From Nematostella vectensis (Eukaryota; Cnidaria; Anthozoa; Actiniaria; Edwardsiidae), in NCBI RefSeq assembly GCF_932526225.1, contig NC_064044.1:3746092-3810091 (forward strand): DNA of 64,000 nt. The letters run 5' to 3'. The stretch's first letter is position 1, and each line of letters opens with the position of its first letter. Below the pieces are notes generated by a model, which did no database searches, was not told where the DNA came from, and saw nothing but the letters and a program-made list of their open reading frames with translations. The position numbers were made by a program, and so were the translations under genes. Below, one piece after another: positions 1 to 12,778 of this stretch.

Positions 1-1123
1 ACTACGGAGAAGGTACTGTCCATGTGCCATCGTATGCTTAACTTTTCTGACGCGACAAATTCAATTCAGCTTGAAGTATTGTTAGGTCTCTGTGACCTAC
101 CAAGAACCACTAGATAGGTTACAGGCCGCCTATCCGACTATTATCCACCCCCTATATTTTGAGATCCTGGATCCGCCTCTGGTTGAGGCTGAGCAGTTCT
201 TATTTTTGGAGCATTTTAAGGCCAAATAAGTTCTTAACGATGTTCTTAAATTTTAGTTTATGTAAGAATATAATACCCAATGAATTATTAGGAAGAAAAT
301 TACACTTATGATCAATAGCAATAATAAGGTTGTTACTATGAGCACAATTTGATTCAGCACATTAGAACGCACCAGGACTGCTATTTGAGCCTCAGCTTGT
401 TCTTAGCATGTTCTTAAAATTGGGCAGACTCTCAGACTGGACGTTCTTAATGTTTTTTATAAAAAAGAAAGAGAACATTTTCACATATCGAACATTTTGT
501 CCTTTTTTTTCGCTTTATCTTCGCCTTGTACTATATTTGGAAGTCCGCTAATTTTCTTGTTTTTTTTTTTGTTGCCGCTAAACGGTGTTTAAATTTTAAA
601 AATTCACGTAAACTTGCAGAGAAATATGTTTTCCTTCGTTCCTTCGTCTTTTTTTATGCAGCCATTTTGAAAAGGACCGAAGAATTCGCTTGTGCTCGCC
701 CCCAGTTTCCCATTGGCCATTTCAACGTAGGAAAAATATGTTTCATATGTGTTATCTCAGAAACATTTTTTTTAAATCAATCATTTTTTGAAACCCTGCT
801 ACATGATATAACTGTTATGTATAACTGTTATTTGCATGATGAGAAAAAAATGTATTTTCTGCTATTTCATTTATATAATTCGTTTGTACTATAAAAAAAA
901 ATACTGCTTGAGAATAAAACCCTACGTGAGTTCGTATTTTCCTGTGCTCGTTTTTTTTGTCAGCAAGTTTCTTGTAACAATTACGAGATCTTCTTAAGAT
1001 ATGTGTTAGCTAACTAACACGTCAGACCCACTTGAGTATGCTGTATTATATTGTTGTCAGTCATGCCGCGGAGGTCTAATTTTTGGGATGTGTTTATAGC
1101 TAACTTTCACACTTTAAACCACT

Positions 1124-1180
1124 TGAGTGTATCGTGTATCGTGTATCGTGTATCGTGTATCGTGTATCGTGTATCGTGGT
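1124..1180. repeat. 7-bp tandem repeat (TCGTGTA)n
   Basis: About seven perfect head-to-tail copies of TCGTGTA are visible. It is a short microsatellite in non-coding DNA. Confidence 0.9.
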
Positions 1181-1246
1181 TTGTCGGGCCGCGGAGGTGT
1201 TGAGGACAATGAGTCGGGCTTCACACGCAAACCGCTGACAGAAAAA

Positions 1247-1694
1247 CAAGGGCACCCAACGACTAAAATTTCACAACCGGCCTAAAATGAGTTATGATAC
1301 CGTTTTTATTCGTTTGCAGTCATTTTTATACAATATAGAGCTTTCCTAGATATTTTTATCTGTTCGGATTTACTAGGCAAAATAACAGCCATCAGAAAAA
1401 TCTGGTTACTCATCCCGAGGCATCCGAAACTCCTAGCGATTTTGAGATCCTTAAGCGAATTTCTGAATATCCCTTGTATACTCGCTCCCGAAAATACTAG
1501 GGTTCCTTTTTTTAAAGCATGTCGGACATAAAAATCCCCCACAAATGGTGATGGTGGTAACAAATGCAACTCCGAAAAACATAGGTGATCCAGCTCTCTT
1601 CTAGAAATACAAATTTCTAGGCCGACCCCGAAATCCATAGGTGACCTTGCTTCCGAACAGATCTTTGACCGAAAATGGTCGTTGGGTGCCCTTG
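1247..1694. mobile_element. Non-autonomous TIR element, 448 bp
   Basis: The ends are a perfect 17-bp inverted repeat: CAAGGGCACCCAACGAC at 1247-1263 and its reverse complement at 1678-1694. There is no transposase ORF. The right-hand 150-180 bp reappears in opposite orientation at about 54048-54230, with the same terminal GGGCACCCAACGAC and the same internal sequence, so this is a dispersed family. The CA(A)GGG terminus is reminiscent of hAT elements, but I cannot identify a clean 8-bp target duplication (flanks AGAAAAA and AGAAAACC are only similar), so the superfamily is open. Confidence 0.7.
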
Positions 1695-2334
1695 AGAAAA
1701 CCAACAGCAGTCACCACAAGGACTGTCGTGTGGAGTCTGCGATGTCGGGGTCAGATTTCTGGAGCGGAGTTGCAACGTTGGGATTCAACCGATACATATT
1801 ATATAAATGAGGTAACAAATGGACCTAAGAATTCTCGAAGTGCTCGCAAAAAAAAACCTGTGTTTTCAGGTTGATCACGATTCTCGTTTTCTGAAAAATA
1901 GAAACCTCAAATTTTTTTCTCTCACGTGACACGACCCACAAATCTCTGCACTCAAATTAATGTAGCTAAAGCAAGTCAAAGTCAAAGACAAGTCAAGTCA
2001 AAGTCAAAATCAAAGCAGCTTTACCCACCTAAAGTGGCCAGACTCCTAGATCCCTCCCCCTCCCCCCCCAGGCAATAAACACCCATTAAAAGACCGCAGG
2101 GTCTAGTGGGTTTAAGAGCCCTTGTCATAGTATCTCACTGTTTCCATATACAATACAAAATAATGAAATAAAGCTTTATACTTCATTTAGCAAATCCAAT
2201 CCAGTCCAATCCTTTTTTTCTTTTGCACCTGCTATTTTGCTAGTATGACAAAATGGCGGCTTACAGGAACTCTGTTATTCAAACAGTTCTATGGCTTATT
2301 CAAAGGTATTGTCAAAAGATGCCCTCACATGCAT

Positions 2335-2482
2335 CGGAGCGGGCGCGTACACAGGGGGATGCGCAGGGTGCGCGCGCACCCCCTTTCCCTTGGCGGCAAA
2401 AAAGTGGGCCATCCCTTATTAAGGAATCTATGCCTTTTCCATATGATAACAATTACTGCGCATCCCCCCCCCCCCCCCCCCC
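2335..2482 (-). repeat. Dispersed repeat copy with terminal C tract
   Basis: Read on the minus strand this matches segments at 19965-20057 and 30950-31065. Shared features in order are an ATATGGAAAA(A/G)GCATA block, an AATAAG block, a GGCCCACTTTTT block, a G-rich stretch, then GTGCGCG and TGTGTACGCG. A 19-bp C run (2464-2482) sits at one edge. Related, more diverged copies lie near 4706-4786 and 56980-57060. There is no coding capacity; it is a SINE- or MITE-like family of unknown class. Confidence 0.6.
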
Positions 2483-2868
2483 TTTGCTATTCCTGGGTAC
2501 GCGCCTGTCAGAGGTAAAGAAGTGTCCCCTTATCAAGACTCCCGATCTATTCCACGCAAAGCTCTCAGAAAAACAATCAGTCAAAAGCTAATTACACACG
2601 CGCGACGAATCTAATTAAACTAATTGGATTATTAAACTGTCTGCCCGCCTTGTGAAAACCTACTACTAACCGGAGCACATTTCTTTATGAGAGCATACCC
2701 ACTTCCTTCCCGAGCGGAATGCCAGTTGGATACCTGTGAACACAGGTCAAGTGCTTAGGCACGGGTTTTAGATACTCACTTCGTTACATGCGATAGGAAA
2801 GGTAGTGTGATCACCCCTAGGAAAGAAGCTTGTGGCAATTCTTGCTGAATGCTGATGTAAAGCTTGAA

Positions 2869-5800
2869 ATGGCAAATTTGTGGCGATTTTTGCTGATTGC
2901 TTTGATGCTTTTGTCTACTATCACGGCGGAAATTTTCACATCAATGGATCAGCTTCAAAGACTTTCAACAGTGGAGAAAAATTTGCATGAAACACTTGAT
3001 TTGTATATAATGCAAGAGAGGAAGCGCCTGGAGGATCTCAAAGGGATTTATGCGGCAAAGAAGGAAGAATTGAAGAAGAGAGAAAGAGATGACGAGGTCT
3101 ATCATCCTTTAGATGTTTTCAGAGTGATAAATCGAGTCAGTTCAGAGTGGAGTACAGTAGAAAAACTTGTAAGGTTTAACCCTCACAAATCAGGTAACTT
3201 TATGCATGGTATATTATTCACAATCGCCATTATCTATATCATCAATTAGTTCTAAATCAAATCATATTGTTCATAATTAGATTTTATCTTGGCAGATTGC
3301 ATGTATTTATTTACGCCGCGGGGACTGGATTTGTTTTATGTGTTATCAACCCTGATGTACTTGAAGGTCAAAAGGGTATATGGCACAGTGATGATTTTCG
3401 ATCATATTATCCATCAATCGTTGTGTTTTCAGCTCTGTGTCGAATTGCGGTAACAGTTGGATTTTAAGATATTTTAGCGATATCGCAAAATATTGGCATA
3501 TGTTCAAACATCTGTAAGTGAAGTAGATTTTAAAACCATCCCACGCTAAGATCTTCTCAAAACTTGGCACGCTTTTAGGGGGAATTAACGACGAAAAGCT
3601 TCTTATTGTTTTGAGACAAATAAGGCTAAATACATGATACGAAAACACGTCGGAAGACGCTGGAAAATCGAGTTATTATTGATTTATTTCAAACTTTATT
3701 CCACTATTCCTACCAAAATTTGGCACCTAAGAGCCGACGGCGATTTCTTTATGTATATTTTATTAATCGATTTATTGTGCTGATCAAGTAAAGTAAACGA
3801 CAACTCCGCCCTCCTTAAAACAACAACTCAAACAAAAAATTAATGTTTCTTAACAAATCTTCAGGTTCTGTGGATCGTTCTGTGTTCTTTTAATATATAT
3901 TTATGGATCATAGGTCTTTAGCGTTGCCCACGAGACTGCATTTGCAACATAAATATACGCTACTGATAATAAAGCTCGTATCCCTTAAGGAATGTCGGTC
4001 AACCACTCCTTTGTTGTTGTTTATCAATGGAATACAACGGTTTTTTTTATCCGCAAGGTAGCTTTAAAATTGCTATCTACGAATAAAGTCTGATACGTTA
4101 TTGACGATATTTCATTGAAAAAACTTGGTTTATCGCTTGAATTAGCCGCTTAAAATGGATACTTTGTGTGACTCGGAATTGAGTGGTAGCTATAGCAGCG
4201 TGATTTGCCATCTTAACTGCGTACCTTTTGCGCTTATTTTAACAAGCTGCCGTTCTGTGAAAAATGCAGACTAATGTGCTTACACAGAACTAAGTGCGTA
4301 TCAATCATGAGCTAAGGGGTCACACAAGCACAGCGGAAGGTTGTATAAACCTTGCACTCCCCTTTCCGTCTGACACCGGCTTATCTATCTTCCCAGCCAA
4401 ATACAGCTCATTGTTATTGCATGCGGGCTCGGTGGGGAGTTCCTCTTGCCACACTGTTAACTTCCAAAGGCCGCCTCTCACGAAAAGAAAGGAATATTCC
4501 AAGGTGACACCAACAGAACGAAATGTTATTATCGTTCTAGCATGATTGATTCAGGAACGACAGCGATGGCAAGGATATCGGGATCAAAAGCCTTTCTGCT
4601 TAGCGCTCAGTTCAACCCGAGATTTGATAAAAGCACTCGTTTTTATAGCTCAAACAGTGAGGATGCTTACCTAGAACTTGTTCACGGGGAGGGGGGGGGT
4701 ACTATTTGACGATCTTCAATAACAACGAACCATTTTTTGCCGGGCAAGGGGTGCGCGCGTTCACCCCCCCCCCCCCCCCCCCCCCCTTCTCCACTTGTGT
4801 TGTGGTTGAACTATCAGAAAGAAATCGCTTGTATAATGTTAGAGGTAACAGGTTTTCTTCCTCCAGGCACTTCCTTTCTTTCCATATCAATATTTGCGTG
4901 ACCTTCATTCCCCACTCGGCCGACCTCTTGGAGGCCTGGGTCTAAGGGCTTTTCAAGATCAGTGGGAAAAAGATTTGACCAAGCGATCAAGTTTTTCTAA
5001 CAAATTTCGGCCGCGAGTCTAAAATTGACAGAAATCAGCATTTTTCACCATGTTTTCTGGAGATCCAGGAGCGGGAAACCTTTAGCTTTTCTAAATATGG
5101 GCATCAATCAACTATATGTGAATTTGTTTGATATGAAGTCCGTGGATAAATCATTTATTAAAGAGGAGGTTTCCCTGTATAATAAAACCATAGCTAGCTA
5201 TCAAACAACAGCTTATACGCCACATATCTCGAAATGGTTAAATGTTTGTTTTATTTGTTTCTTCCCAGAATTTATCCAAGAAATTCGAAATTACCACGCA
5301 TCTTTTCCGTCAGACGCTGACTTCGATGGAACGCGGGCGGCCATGTTACGATTGCAAAAGGTGTACAATATTAGTTCCCAGTCCATCTCATCTGGAGTGA
5401 TTCCCGGACAGCGCAATGCGCATGCTCGACTCAGCGGCATTGACAGCTACCAGATCGGACGCAAAGCTTACGAGGATGGCAACATCATTCAAGCAAAGGC
5501 GTGGATGGAAAACACGCTAAGAATGATGGGTACCAGTGAGTCTTTGCAAAATCTCACAGGCCACGTGGTTGTTTCCAGAAACGATGTATTGAATCACTTA
5601 GCCTTCCTTGAATACAAGGTATTAAAAGAGTCTCACACAGCTCACTCAGGCATCAATTAAATCGATAAAAATGTAGCTTCCGTTTGTATAGTTAACAATG
5701 AGACCCCGAAAAACAAGGCTAAGTTTTAAAAGCCCGCTCCAAAAAGAACCCCTTTAGAGTGCACATCAGAAAAAGCTCCACATGTTTACAGTAAAATTCA

Positions 5801-8800
5801 ATAACAGTGTTTAGTTGTCCCAGTGTTGCCATATTTAAGAGCCCTTGCCACTCCTTTGTTATTATATTTAAATATTTATTTATTTATTGGAAGACAAATT
5901 ATGTGAAGAAATCTCAAAGTAACCAGCTAAAATAAAAATCTTATGGTTTGCTCACTAAATGGCTAAATTAAATGACAAAATCTTATAATCTTATAAAAAA
6001 TCATATATTTTATATATGGCGGCTGACAGAATTTCTTTACGTTGTGATTTTATACTGTATTACGATACATTACGACACCGTTTTCTAAATTGTAGATTGG
6101 CGACTTGGCGAGATCGCTTAGGTTCTACCGCGAGATGCTGGTTAACGGTGAGTTGGGATGTTCACAGTAAAAGCTGTCGGGTCAGGGATCACCCAGGAAA
6201 AGGACCCGAGAGAACCATAATAGTGTACTTAAAAATACCCTTTTTAGGGTTGAGGGGAGGGGGGAAGGATGGCTTTAGAAGAAAAAGAAACAAAAGGGAG
6301 ACTTAAACCGTACCTTTTTAGGCTTTCCCCATATGGAAACTTTTAATAATTTCGTATGTTGATAATCTACATCGTATATGCAATGTATATTGTGATAAAC
6401 TTTCATTTTATTTTTCTAGATCCTAACGACACGGAACTCCAATCCAACATCCGGAAATTAAAACATCTTATTGCTAAGCAACCTCACCTTAACGTGACCT
6501 CACCACCCAATACAGCCAATAGGATCGAAGATGACGGTGACGACGAGTTGTCACGTGAAGAAATGGCCGAATATACCAGACTTTGTCGGCCAAACAGCCA
6601 GACCAGGCTACCTAGTTCAAACAAGCAACTCACCTGTAGTTACCTGAATAAGCATCCGGGACTTAAACTCAAGCCTGTTGCTATGGAGATTGTGAGTGTT
6701 AATCCGCAGATCACGCTGTTCCACAATGTCCTGAGCGAGATGGAGATTGAGCAGATGCTGAAACTGGCAAGGCCTCGGGTGAGACTCAGACTAATGGCGA
6801 ATCTTTAAAAATAACTCATTTTCGCCACAACCCTACTGTGTCATGTCAGCATATGAAGAAACCGTTGTCGTTTTGGGGGTCTGGTACCGAGGAATCTTAG
6901 TTTCTTTTCATAGACTGAAAAGGCCTATTCAGTTTCTTTTGCTCCGACGAAGGGCTAACGCTCGAAACGTCAGCGCAACCACTTTGTTTCAGAGGCGTTT
7001 AACATACCTTTTCAACCTTGTGTTCATTCATACCTTGTCTACACCACGCCTACGCAGACCATCTAGCTTTTCTACAGCTTACATGTAGTCTTTCTAGTTA
7101 TATCATTTAACCTTAAAAATGACAAGAATTATGCTTGTTTTCCAAATAAGGAATATATTAGTACCATTATATGGAAGTGACCGTGTTTGATAAAAACGGC
7201 AATTTTTGGTAAAAACGACAATTTTTGGTAAAAACGACAATTTTTTCTTGATATGGGGATTACCGTCCTCCCCCCCCCCCCCCCCCCCCCGCCCCTCCTC
7301 AGTATTTTCAAAAAGCATATGGAAATGACCAGAATATATATATATATATATTCTTAATGCTTTTGTATTGTGTCCCCTCCCCCCCCCCCCCCCTCCAATA
7401 TTTCGAGGCCTGCTACGGCAGGGAAATCTAGGTTATGAAAAGTATCCGCTCCTGTCGTGTCATGGCAGTAGATAGACTTTATTTAAGACACGCTTGCCCC
7501 GTCAACAACAGCTGATTTCCACAAGGGGCGTGTGGAAAAAAAAATATATATATATCTATAATAATTAGAAATATAACTATAAGTAAAAGTATTTAAATAA
7601 ATAACGAAAGAAAAAAAAAACTTGATCTATGTGGATATATAATACTATAAATACGCTAAACTAATTATTTGTTTAGATAAAAGTGTGAGCCTCTAATTCT
7701 CTGACAAATGATGATAAACTTGTACAATCTCGACTAGCCTCTGGGAGGGAATTCCATAATTTAGCTCCATCATAGCTGAAACTTTTTTTCATGAATTCAG
7801 TTTTTGGGAGTGGCAGCTGTAGCGAGGTGGAGGAGCCTCTGAGATTGTAATTTGTAATATTTTTCTTTAAGCTGAAAAGGTCCGTGAGACAGTTTGGAGC
7901 CATATCATGCAAAACTTTAAACATTTGTTTGGCTTTTGTCTTTGCTCGCTGGGTCTCTAAATTTTGCCAGCCCAATTCAGCTAGAGGGTCTGTGGCAGGG
8001 GTGTCATTTGACCTGTTTGTGATCACCCTTGCCGCCCTATTTTGCAATTTTTGAAGACGGATTATGTTACATTGCCCAAGAGTATCCCACACCTCGCTAC
8101 AGTAGTTAAGGTGTGGTTGGATGATTGCATTATAAATAGAGACTAATGTATTTTGATTTGCAAATTCAGAAATTCGTTTCATGGCTCCTATACCAGAACT
8201 GACTTTTTTAGCAAGAGAATCAATGTGCTGATCCCAATTTAGGTGTTCGTCAATTTCCACACCAAGAACCCTACTTTGCTGAACTTGTTTTAGTTCCTTG
8301 TTATCAATAGAAATAGAAGGTTTGCAAGGAAGGGTTCTTAGCTTGTGGTGGGATCCTATTAATAAGAATTCTGTTTTTGCTACATTGAGAAAAACATTGA
8401 GAAAAAGGCAAAAGGTAAAGAGAAGAGAAATACGGTGCGTATTGTTTAACCGCCCAGATGGGCGAAAAAATTAAGTTTCTAGGCCGACGGGCGAGGACTG
8501 GATGACTTGTGTGAAAAGACCTGGTGAAATTAAGATACAAATGCACGTGGAGAATCCCTCGGGGTTAACCTTTTAACGTCCCGTGATATTTTCAATAATT
8601 TATTTAGTTTCTGCTGGAACGGATTGAGACATGGAGAGTAACCTTCTGTTTCTAGGCTCTGAATTTGACTTGTCAAACGTATGCGGACTTACTAGAAGCC
8701 TGTGTCCCTCAGTTCAAAGATGGAACATTCATGATAGATATACGTAATAGGATTTTAAATATATAAAGCGCTTAGAAAATGGTTTATACTGTATAAGCGG

Positions 8801-11800
8801 TTTATAATGGCTACATTAAAAAAAAGCTAGAAATGCTGCGTGGCCAAAAAAGTATTATCTTATTTTTTTTTTTTCAGCTTCGGCGTGCACGCGTAAATAA
8901 TCTTGAGACGGGAGAAATTGAGGATGTTGATTACAGGATCAGTCAAATGTAGGTAACAAACTATAACCTTGAATCAGATGTGGCGTCAACTTCTCCACGT
9001 AAACATGCACGTGTAACTAGGGTAGTCCACGCCAAGTTATTTGATTCAAGGATGCCCATCCCGGAGGAAGGGGGAGGGGGTTCTTCCCATGTCGAGCTGA
9101 TAGGGATATGTCAGAATCGGGCCTCAGGTACTTTTTAGGGGATATCCGACAAAAAAATTTAGGCTTTTCACTTAGAACTGGTATTTTTTAGGGCTTCTGG
9201 GGTATTTTTAGGGGGGTATTTTTTAGGGCTTCTGGGGTATTTTTTAGGGCTTCTGGGGTAATTTTTAGGGCTTCTGGGGTATTTTTTAGGGCTTCTGGGG
9301 TATTAGGGTAGCAATTTTTAGAGTGCAGGTATTTTTAGGGCTTTTTTATTGAATTTCTTGGCGAGCATTCCTAGATGATTTAACTTTTATTACATAACTT
9401 TTGTTACATAGGTTGTTTCAACTAGTAAATTTATATTTCCCTTCCCTTATTATATTTCCTTATTTCCTTTCCTTATACACAACAAAGAAAAATGTGCTTT
9501 GCAACAGCCTTTTGTACCTTTTTTGGCGGGTTTAAGAGAAGACGAAAAAGCTGTTTCTTGTTGTGGAATCTAATTTTGTCTTTTGCCAGAACATCAAGCA
9601 TTTCTTTCCTAAGGCTATCAAAAATTTGACACCTCAGTATGAAGTGCCACTCATCTTCTGTTTCGTTGAGGTCGCATTGCCGGCAGAGTCTTTCCTCCGG
9701 GCTGCGGTATGGTCTGGAATACCGTCCAGCCTCTATTTCTAACTTATGACAACTTATCCTATTATTTTTACCCTGAAGAACCCCCATCCCACCCTCCCCG
9801 GGGTGCCCAAATTGCACATGATCAGTGCCACTAATGTGGTGTTGTGACGTGACCTACATACTAATGCCCCTTCCCATCATGTACAGCGCGTGGCTATCTG
9901 ACAGTGATGGAGACATTGTAAGGCGCATCAACAGACGAGTGGGTTTCATAACCGGGCTGAATACAAACACTGGGGAATGTTTGCAGGTAAAAACAAAACG
10001 GCCACAAACTAAACGGTAGACTTGGCTCATCACAGACAGACAAGCAAGGAAGATAGTACGTAGGAAGGCAAGCAGGCAGGCAGGAAAACAAAAAAATAAA
10101 GCAGGCAAGGAATTATGCAACAAACAAACAGACAGGCAAGCCAGATAGTAACGTAGGCAGGCAGGCAAGCAGGCAGGAAAACAAACAAGTAACTATGGAA
10201 ACAAACAGGCAGGCAGGCTAACAAACAAATAAGAAGCAAAACGCATGAGTATATGTTCATGACATTTCGTCTCAGGTGAACAACTATGGAGTTGGTGGCC
10301 ACTACGAACCGCATTTCGACCACTCTTTGGTAAGACATCAAGTCTCGAGCAGTTCGTCTTGTTCCGCTAGCAATTGTATCACGCCTTAGCTACGTCATCA
10401 CCTAGTGTTTATCTTCAACAGGACATGGAGAACTCACCAATCGCAAGCTTAGGACAAGGAAATCGCATCGCCACTTTTATGTTTTATGTAAGTCTCAAAT
10501 GCAAATGGGCCATTCAAGCTATAAGCATGAGCTCACTTGACATGGAAACCTACCTCAACTACCGTCACGCCCCGCGCGCTTTGTTTGGTACAAGCTCATA
10601 AAAACGCGCGCTCCATTCTGGTAGTTGAGCTAGGTTCTATTGTAATGCGCGCGCAACTTGTAGCCATAATGGCCTATTCACGGATAACACTTTCAGAGTT
10701 AAATGCCGCTATCCCAAGAACGGGTGATCGTTAAAAAGAAAAAAAGCCAGCTTTTTTTTGTCTTGTACAGCAAAACTATCCGCCTCCACAGGCCTCCGTC
10801 GTTCAAACGAAAGAAAACGGATTAAATCACTCTCTCGGGGTTACTGTGGAGCGAGTCCCAGAGAACCCGAACTATATGAAACCCAATACCCACTCAAAGC
10901 GTATTTTCGCTCAGAACCTATTTTTTGCATAGAGTGCTTGCGAAAAAGGCTACAAAAAAACGGTCCGACAACCCTTTGCGCAGAAACTTCGAATAGACCG
11001 ACAAATGCTATTTCATATCGTGTTTGTTTTTAGCTGTCCGAGGTCGAGGCTGGAGGGTCTACCGTGTTCATCAAGACTGGGGTCAAAACAAATCCTTTCA
11101 AGGTACAAGCAAGAAACTGTAGTCAGCTGTAGTTACCTTTTGCGCATGCTCGGAGACCTAGCGGCCTTTGCGGGCGCTTCCATAGGTCTCAACCTTAAAA
11201 AAGCGTGCTTTGCGCGGCCGAACGAAAAAGGCCCTTTAGTTTTCGTTCTTAGGAGAGCCATAGAATGACAGTCAGCGCAAAGGTTCCTTTAGAAATATCA
11301 TTTCTCAAAACCTTCACGATAGACTTTACATTTTCACAGTCATGTTCAATGTTGGTGCCGGGAAGTTCTGGAAATGAGATTAAACCACAGGGAGCCCGGG
11401 CACCGATTTGTCTTTGGTGTGTTTGTTTTAATTGGTTCCCTGTGCTTTTTGTACCAGGGAGGCGCTGTATTTTGGTACAACCTGAAAAAGTCTGGCGAGG
11501 GAGACTGGGACTCATTACACGCGGGATGTCCCGTCCTTATCGGGAATAAATGGGGTAGGCTGCATGCGCACGCACATCACATTCTCCAGAATACAGAATA
11601 TCTTTAAAAGGGACAATTCACGCTCCCATGATTCCCATGATGCACTACCTTTGTGGCCATATTTCCTCCTATAGCAAAAGTCAAAGAGACATTCGAAGGC
11701 GGATATGCCCAAATGCATTATCGCTATCATTTTTATCTGAATGGTCAATCGAGCCTGGGCGATTGCGTGGAAATGATGCATTAGTAAACAAGAATCCCTG

Positions 11801-12778
11801 CAATAGCGGACTTGCGCTAAGAAATCACGTGACTGGGTGGCAAACTAGCGCTTTTAGCGGCAAAATTGCAGCAACAAAGAGCAACGTATTCAGCGCTTAC
11901 GAAAAAAGCCAGCATTCTTTTTTTCACAAAGGGTTAAATTCCATTTAAAGATTATTTCGTCGTTCTTTGGTGTGACGGGGACAGTAGTTTCTTATTTTTT
12001 TGTTTGATTATTTTGTTTTGAATTTGCCACCCAGAAAGGTCACGTGTTCACGTGATCGTAACAATCCCCACACGCCCTCTTTTTCCGTGTCCTGGGTTAA
12101 AAAAATTCTGGGAAAAGGCGAGTTCCCACGGTATGTATTGTCCTAATAAGGAATTAACCTAGCGTGAAGAACAGTAGTACAATGCACTCTGGAAAGAACG
12201 AGTTTGCTTCTTTGAACAAGTAATGATACGTAATACGATTGTAAAATGATAAAATGAATATATATTAATTATTTATTATATACTACTTGTAATTCAAGCC
12301 GCCCTGTCTTGATACCATGTATAATTTTTATGGTTTGTTTTCCCTGTCTTGACACTTTTTTGAAGTTCTTCTGGTTTGTTTTCCCTTTCTTGACATCATG
12401 TTGAAGTTCTTCTGGTTTGTTTTCCCTGTCTTGACATCATGTTGAAGTTCTTCTTGTTTGTTTTCCCTGACTTGACATCATGTTTAAGTTCTTCTGGTTT
12501 GTTTTCCCTTTCTTGACATCATGTTGAAGTTCTTCTGGTTTGTTTTCCCTGTCTTGACATCATGTTGAAGTTCTTCTGGTTTGTTTTCCCTGTCTTGACA
12601 TCATGTTAAAGTTCTTCTTGTTTGTTTTTCCTGTCTTGACATCATGTTAAAGTTCTTCTGGTTTGTTTTCCCTGTCTTGACATCATGTTTTCTGTTTTTT
12701 TTAGTTGCCAACAAATGGCTGCACGAACATGGGAACGAGTTTACCCGACAGTGCGGCCTCACTGAAGACGAGGACTGA
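2869..12778 (+). CDS. P4HA: Prolyl 4-hydroxylase alpha subunit, 11 exons, complete
   Basis: Hydroxylates proline in collagen chains in the ER lumen, using Fe(II), 2-oxoglutarate, O2 and ascorbate, as an alpha2beta2 complex with PDI. Exons inferred from GT/AG sites and frame continuity: 2869-3193, 5269-5618, 6096-6147, 6420-6778, 8878-8948, 9887-9986, 10276-10329, 10422-10487, 11034-11102, 11458-11554, 12705-12778. They join to 1617 nt, 538 aa plus stop (human P4HA1 is 534). The start is the ATG before a hydrophobic signal peptide (about residues 1-20). The N-terminal dimerisation region and the TPR-like peptide-binding region occupy exons 1-3. The 2OG-Fe(II) dioxygenase domain has iron ligands H432, D434 and H503 and 2-oxoglutarate-binding K513, with the same 69-residue D-to-H spacing as the human enzyme. 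C506 and C531 match the conserved disulfide spacing. No KDEL is expected for this subunit. All key residues are present, so it should be active. Confidence 0.96.
3985..4240 (+). repeat. Segment homologous to 58432-58640
   Basis: Lies in P4HA intron 1. Blocks such as CAACCACTCCTTTGTTGTTG, GATATTTCATT, AATTAGCCG, ACTTTGTGTGACTCGGAATTG and GGCGTGATT-like sequence occur in the same order at 58432-58640. The copies are diverged. No ORF was recognised, so it is either an old dispersed repeat or a duplicated promoter-like segment. Confidence 0.5.
4706..4786 (+). repeat. Diverged dispersed-repeat copy with 23-bp C tract
   Basis: In P4HA intron 1. Similar in order of blocks to the repeat at 2335-2482 (ACCATTTTTTGCCG, GGGGTGCGCGCG), ending in an uninterrupted run of 23 C at 4764-4786. 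Confidence 0.45.
7140..7395. repeat. Composite repeat in P4HA intron 4
   Basis: Starts with CCAAATAAGGAATATA, also seen at 41086 and, inverted, at 34893-34922. It then has three tandem copies of a unit built on TTTTTGGTAAAAACGACAA, a 21-bp C run (7270-7290), an (AT)n tract and a second C run (7379-7394). Most likely a nested short transposable element with microsatellite growth. Confidence 0.5.
7673..8395 (-). mobile_element. Non-LTR retrotransposon fragment (C-terminal RT part), antisense in P4HA intron 4
   Basis: The minus-strand frame encodes the typical C-terminal portion of a LINE ORF2. It has a KTEFLLIGS block near 8380, then a segment like LGVEIDEHLNWDQHI, the thumb-like YCSEVWDTLGQ region, RLQKLQNRAARVI, and the terminal LWNSLPE block. 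The upstream part of the reverse transcriptase is absent, so the copy is 5'-truncated as usual for LINEs. The downstream end is about 50 bp from an A/T-rich simple repeat. It lies wholly inside the intron and should be spliced out. Confidence 0.85.
9165..9310 (+). repeat. About 21-bp minisatellite in P4HA intron 5
   Basis: Five to six near-identical units of about 21 bp, of the form TATTTTTTAGGGCTTCTGGG, followed by degenerate ones. Non-coding. Confidence 0.85.
9375..9775 (-). mobile_element. LINE 3' end, antisense in P4HA intron 5
   Basis: The minus frame encodes a C-terminal LINE segment with a CRQC-X12-H-X4-C zinc-knuckle-like motif (CRQCDLNETEDEWHFILRC). It is nearly identical at DNA level to the + strand copy at 30530-30780. 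Both share the same 3' untranslated tail (GTTGAAACAACCTATGTAAC). Only the 3' few hundred bases are present. Confidence 0.85.
10030..10235 (+). repeat. CAGG/AAAC-type microsatellite in P4HA intron 6
   Basis: Imperfect tetranucleotide repeats (GGCA, AACA) with several long near-duplicates; ends about 40 bp before the exon 7 acceptor. Confidence 0.85.
12305..12690 (+). repeat. 41-bp minisatellite filling the 3' end of P4HA intron 10
   Basis: Nine or so copies of a 41-bp unit containing GAAGTTCTTCTGGTTTG and TTTTCCCTGTCTTGACATCA. The last unit ends 14-20 bp before the terminal exon's acceptor (AG at 12703-12704), so the pyrimidine-rich repeat sequence directly adjoins the 3' splice site. Confidence 0.93.

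Larger units (their letters stand above)
1..2868. other. Spacer upstream of P4HA, no gene recognised
   Basis: No open frame here looks like a conserved protein; the longer ones are low-complexity or antisense to repeats. It holds a 7-bp tandem repeat, a terminal-inverted-repeat element, a short AGTCAA-rich tract near 1970-2030, and one copy of a dispersed repeat ending in a 19-bp C tract. The P4HA promoter should lie in the last few hundred bases, but I see no convincing TATA box. Confidence 0.6.

Noticed and set aside
5025-5268. 5' part of the open frame preceding P4HA exon 2 as coding
   Set aside because: The frame begins at a TTG in intron sequence; homology starts only after the CCCAG acceptor at 5268 and joins exon 1 in phase.
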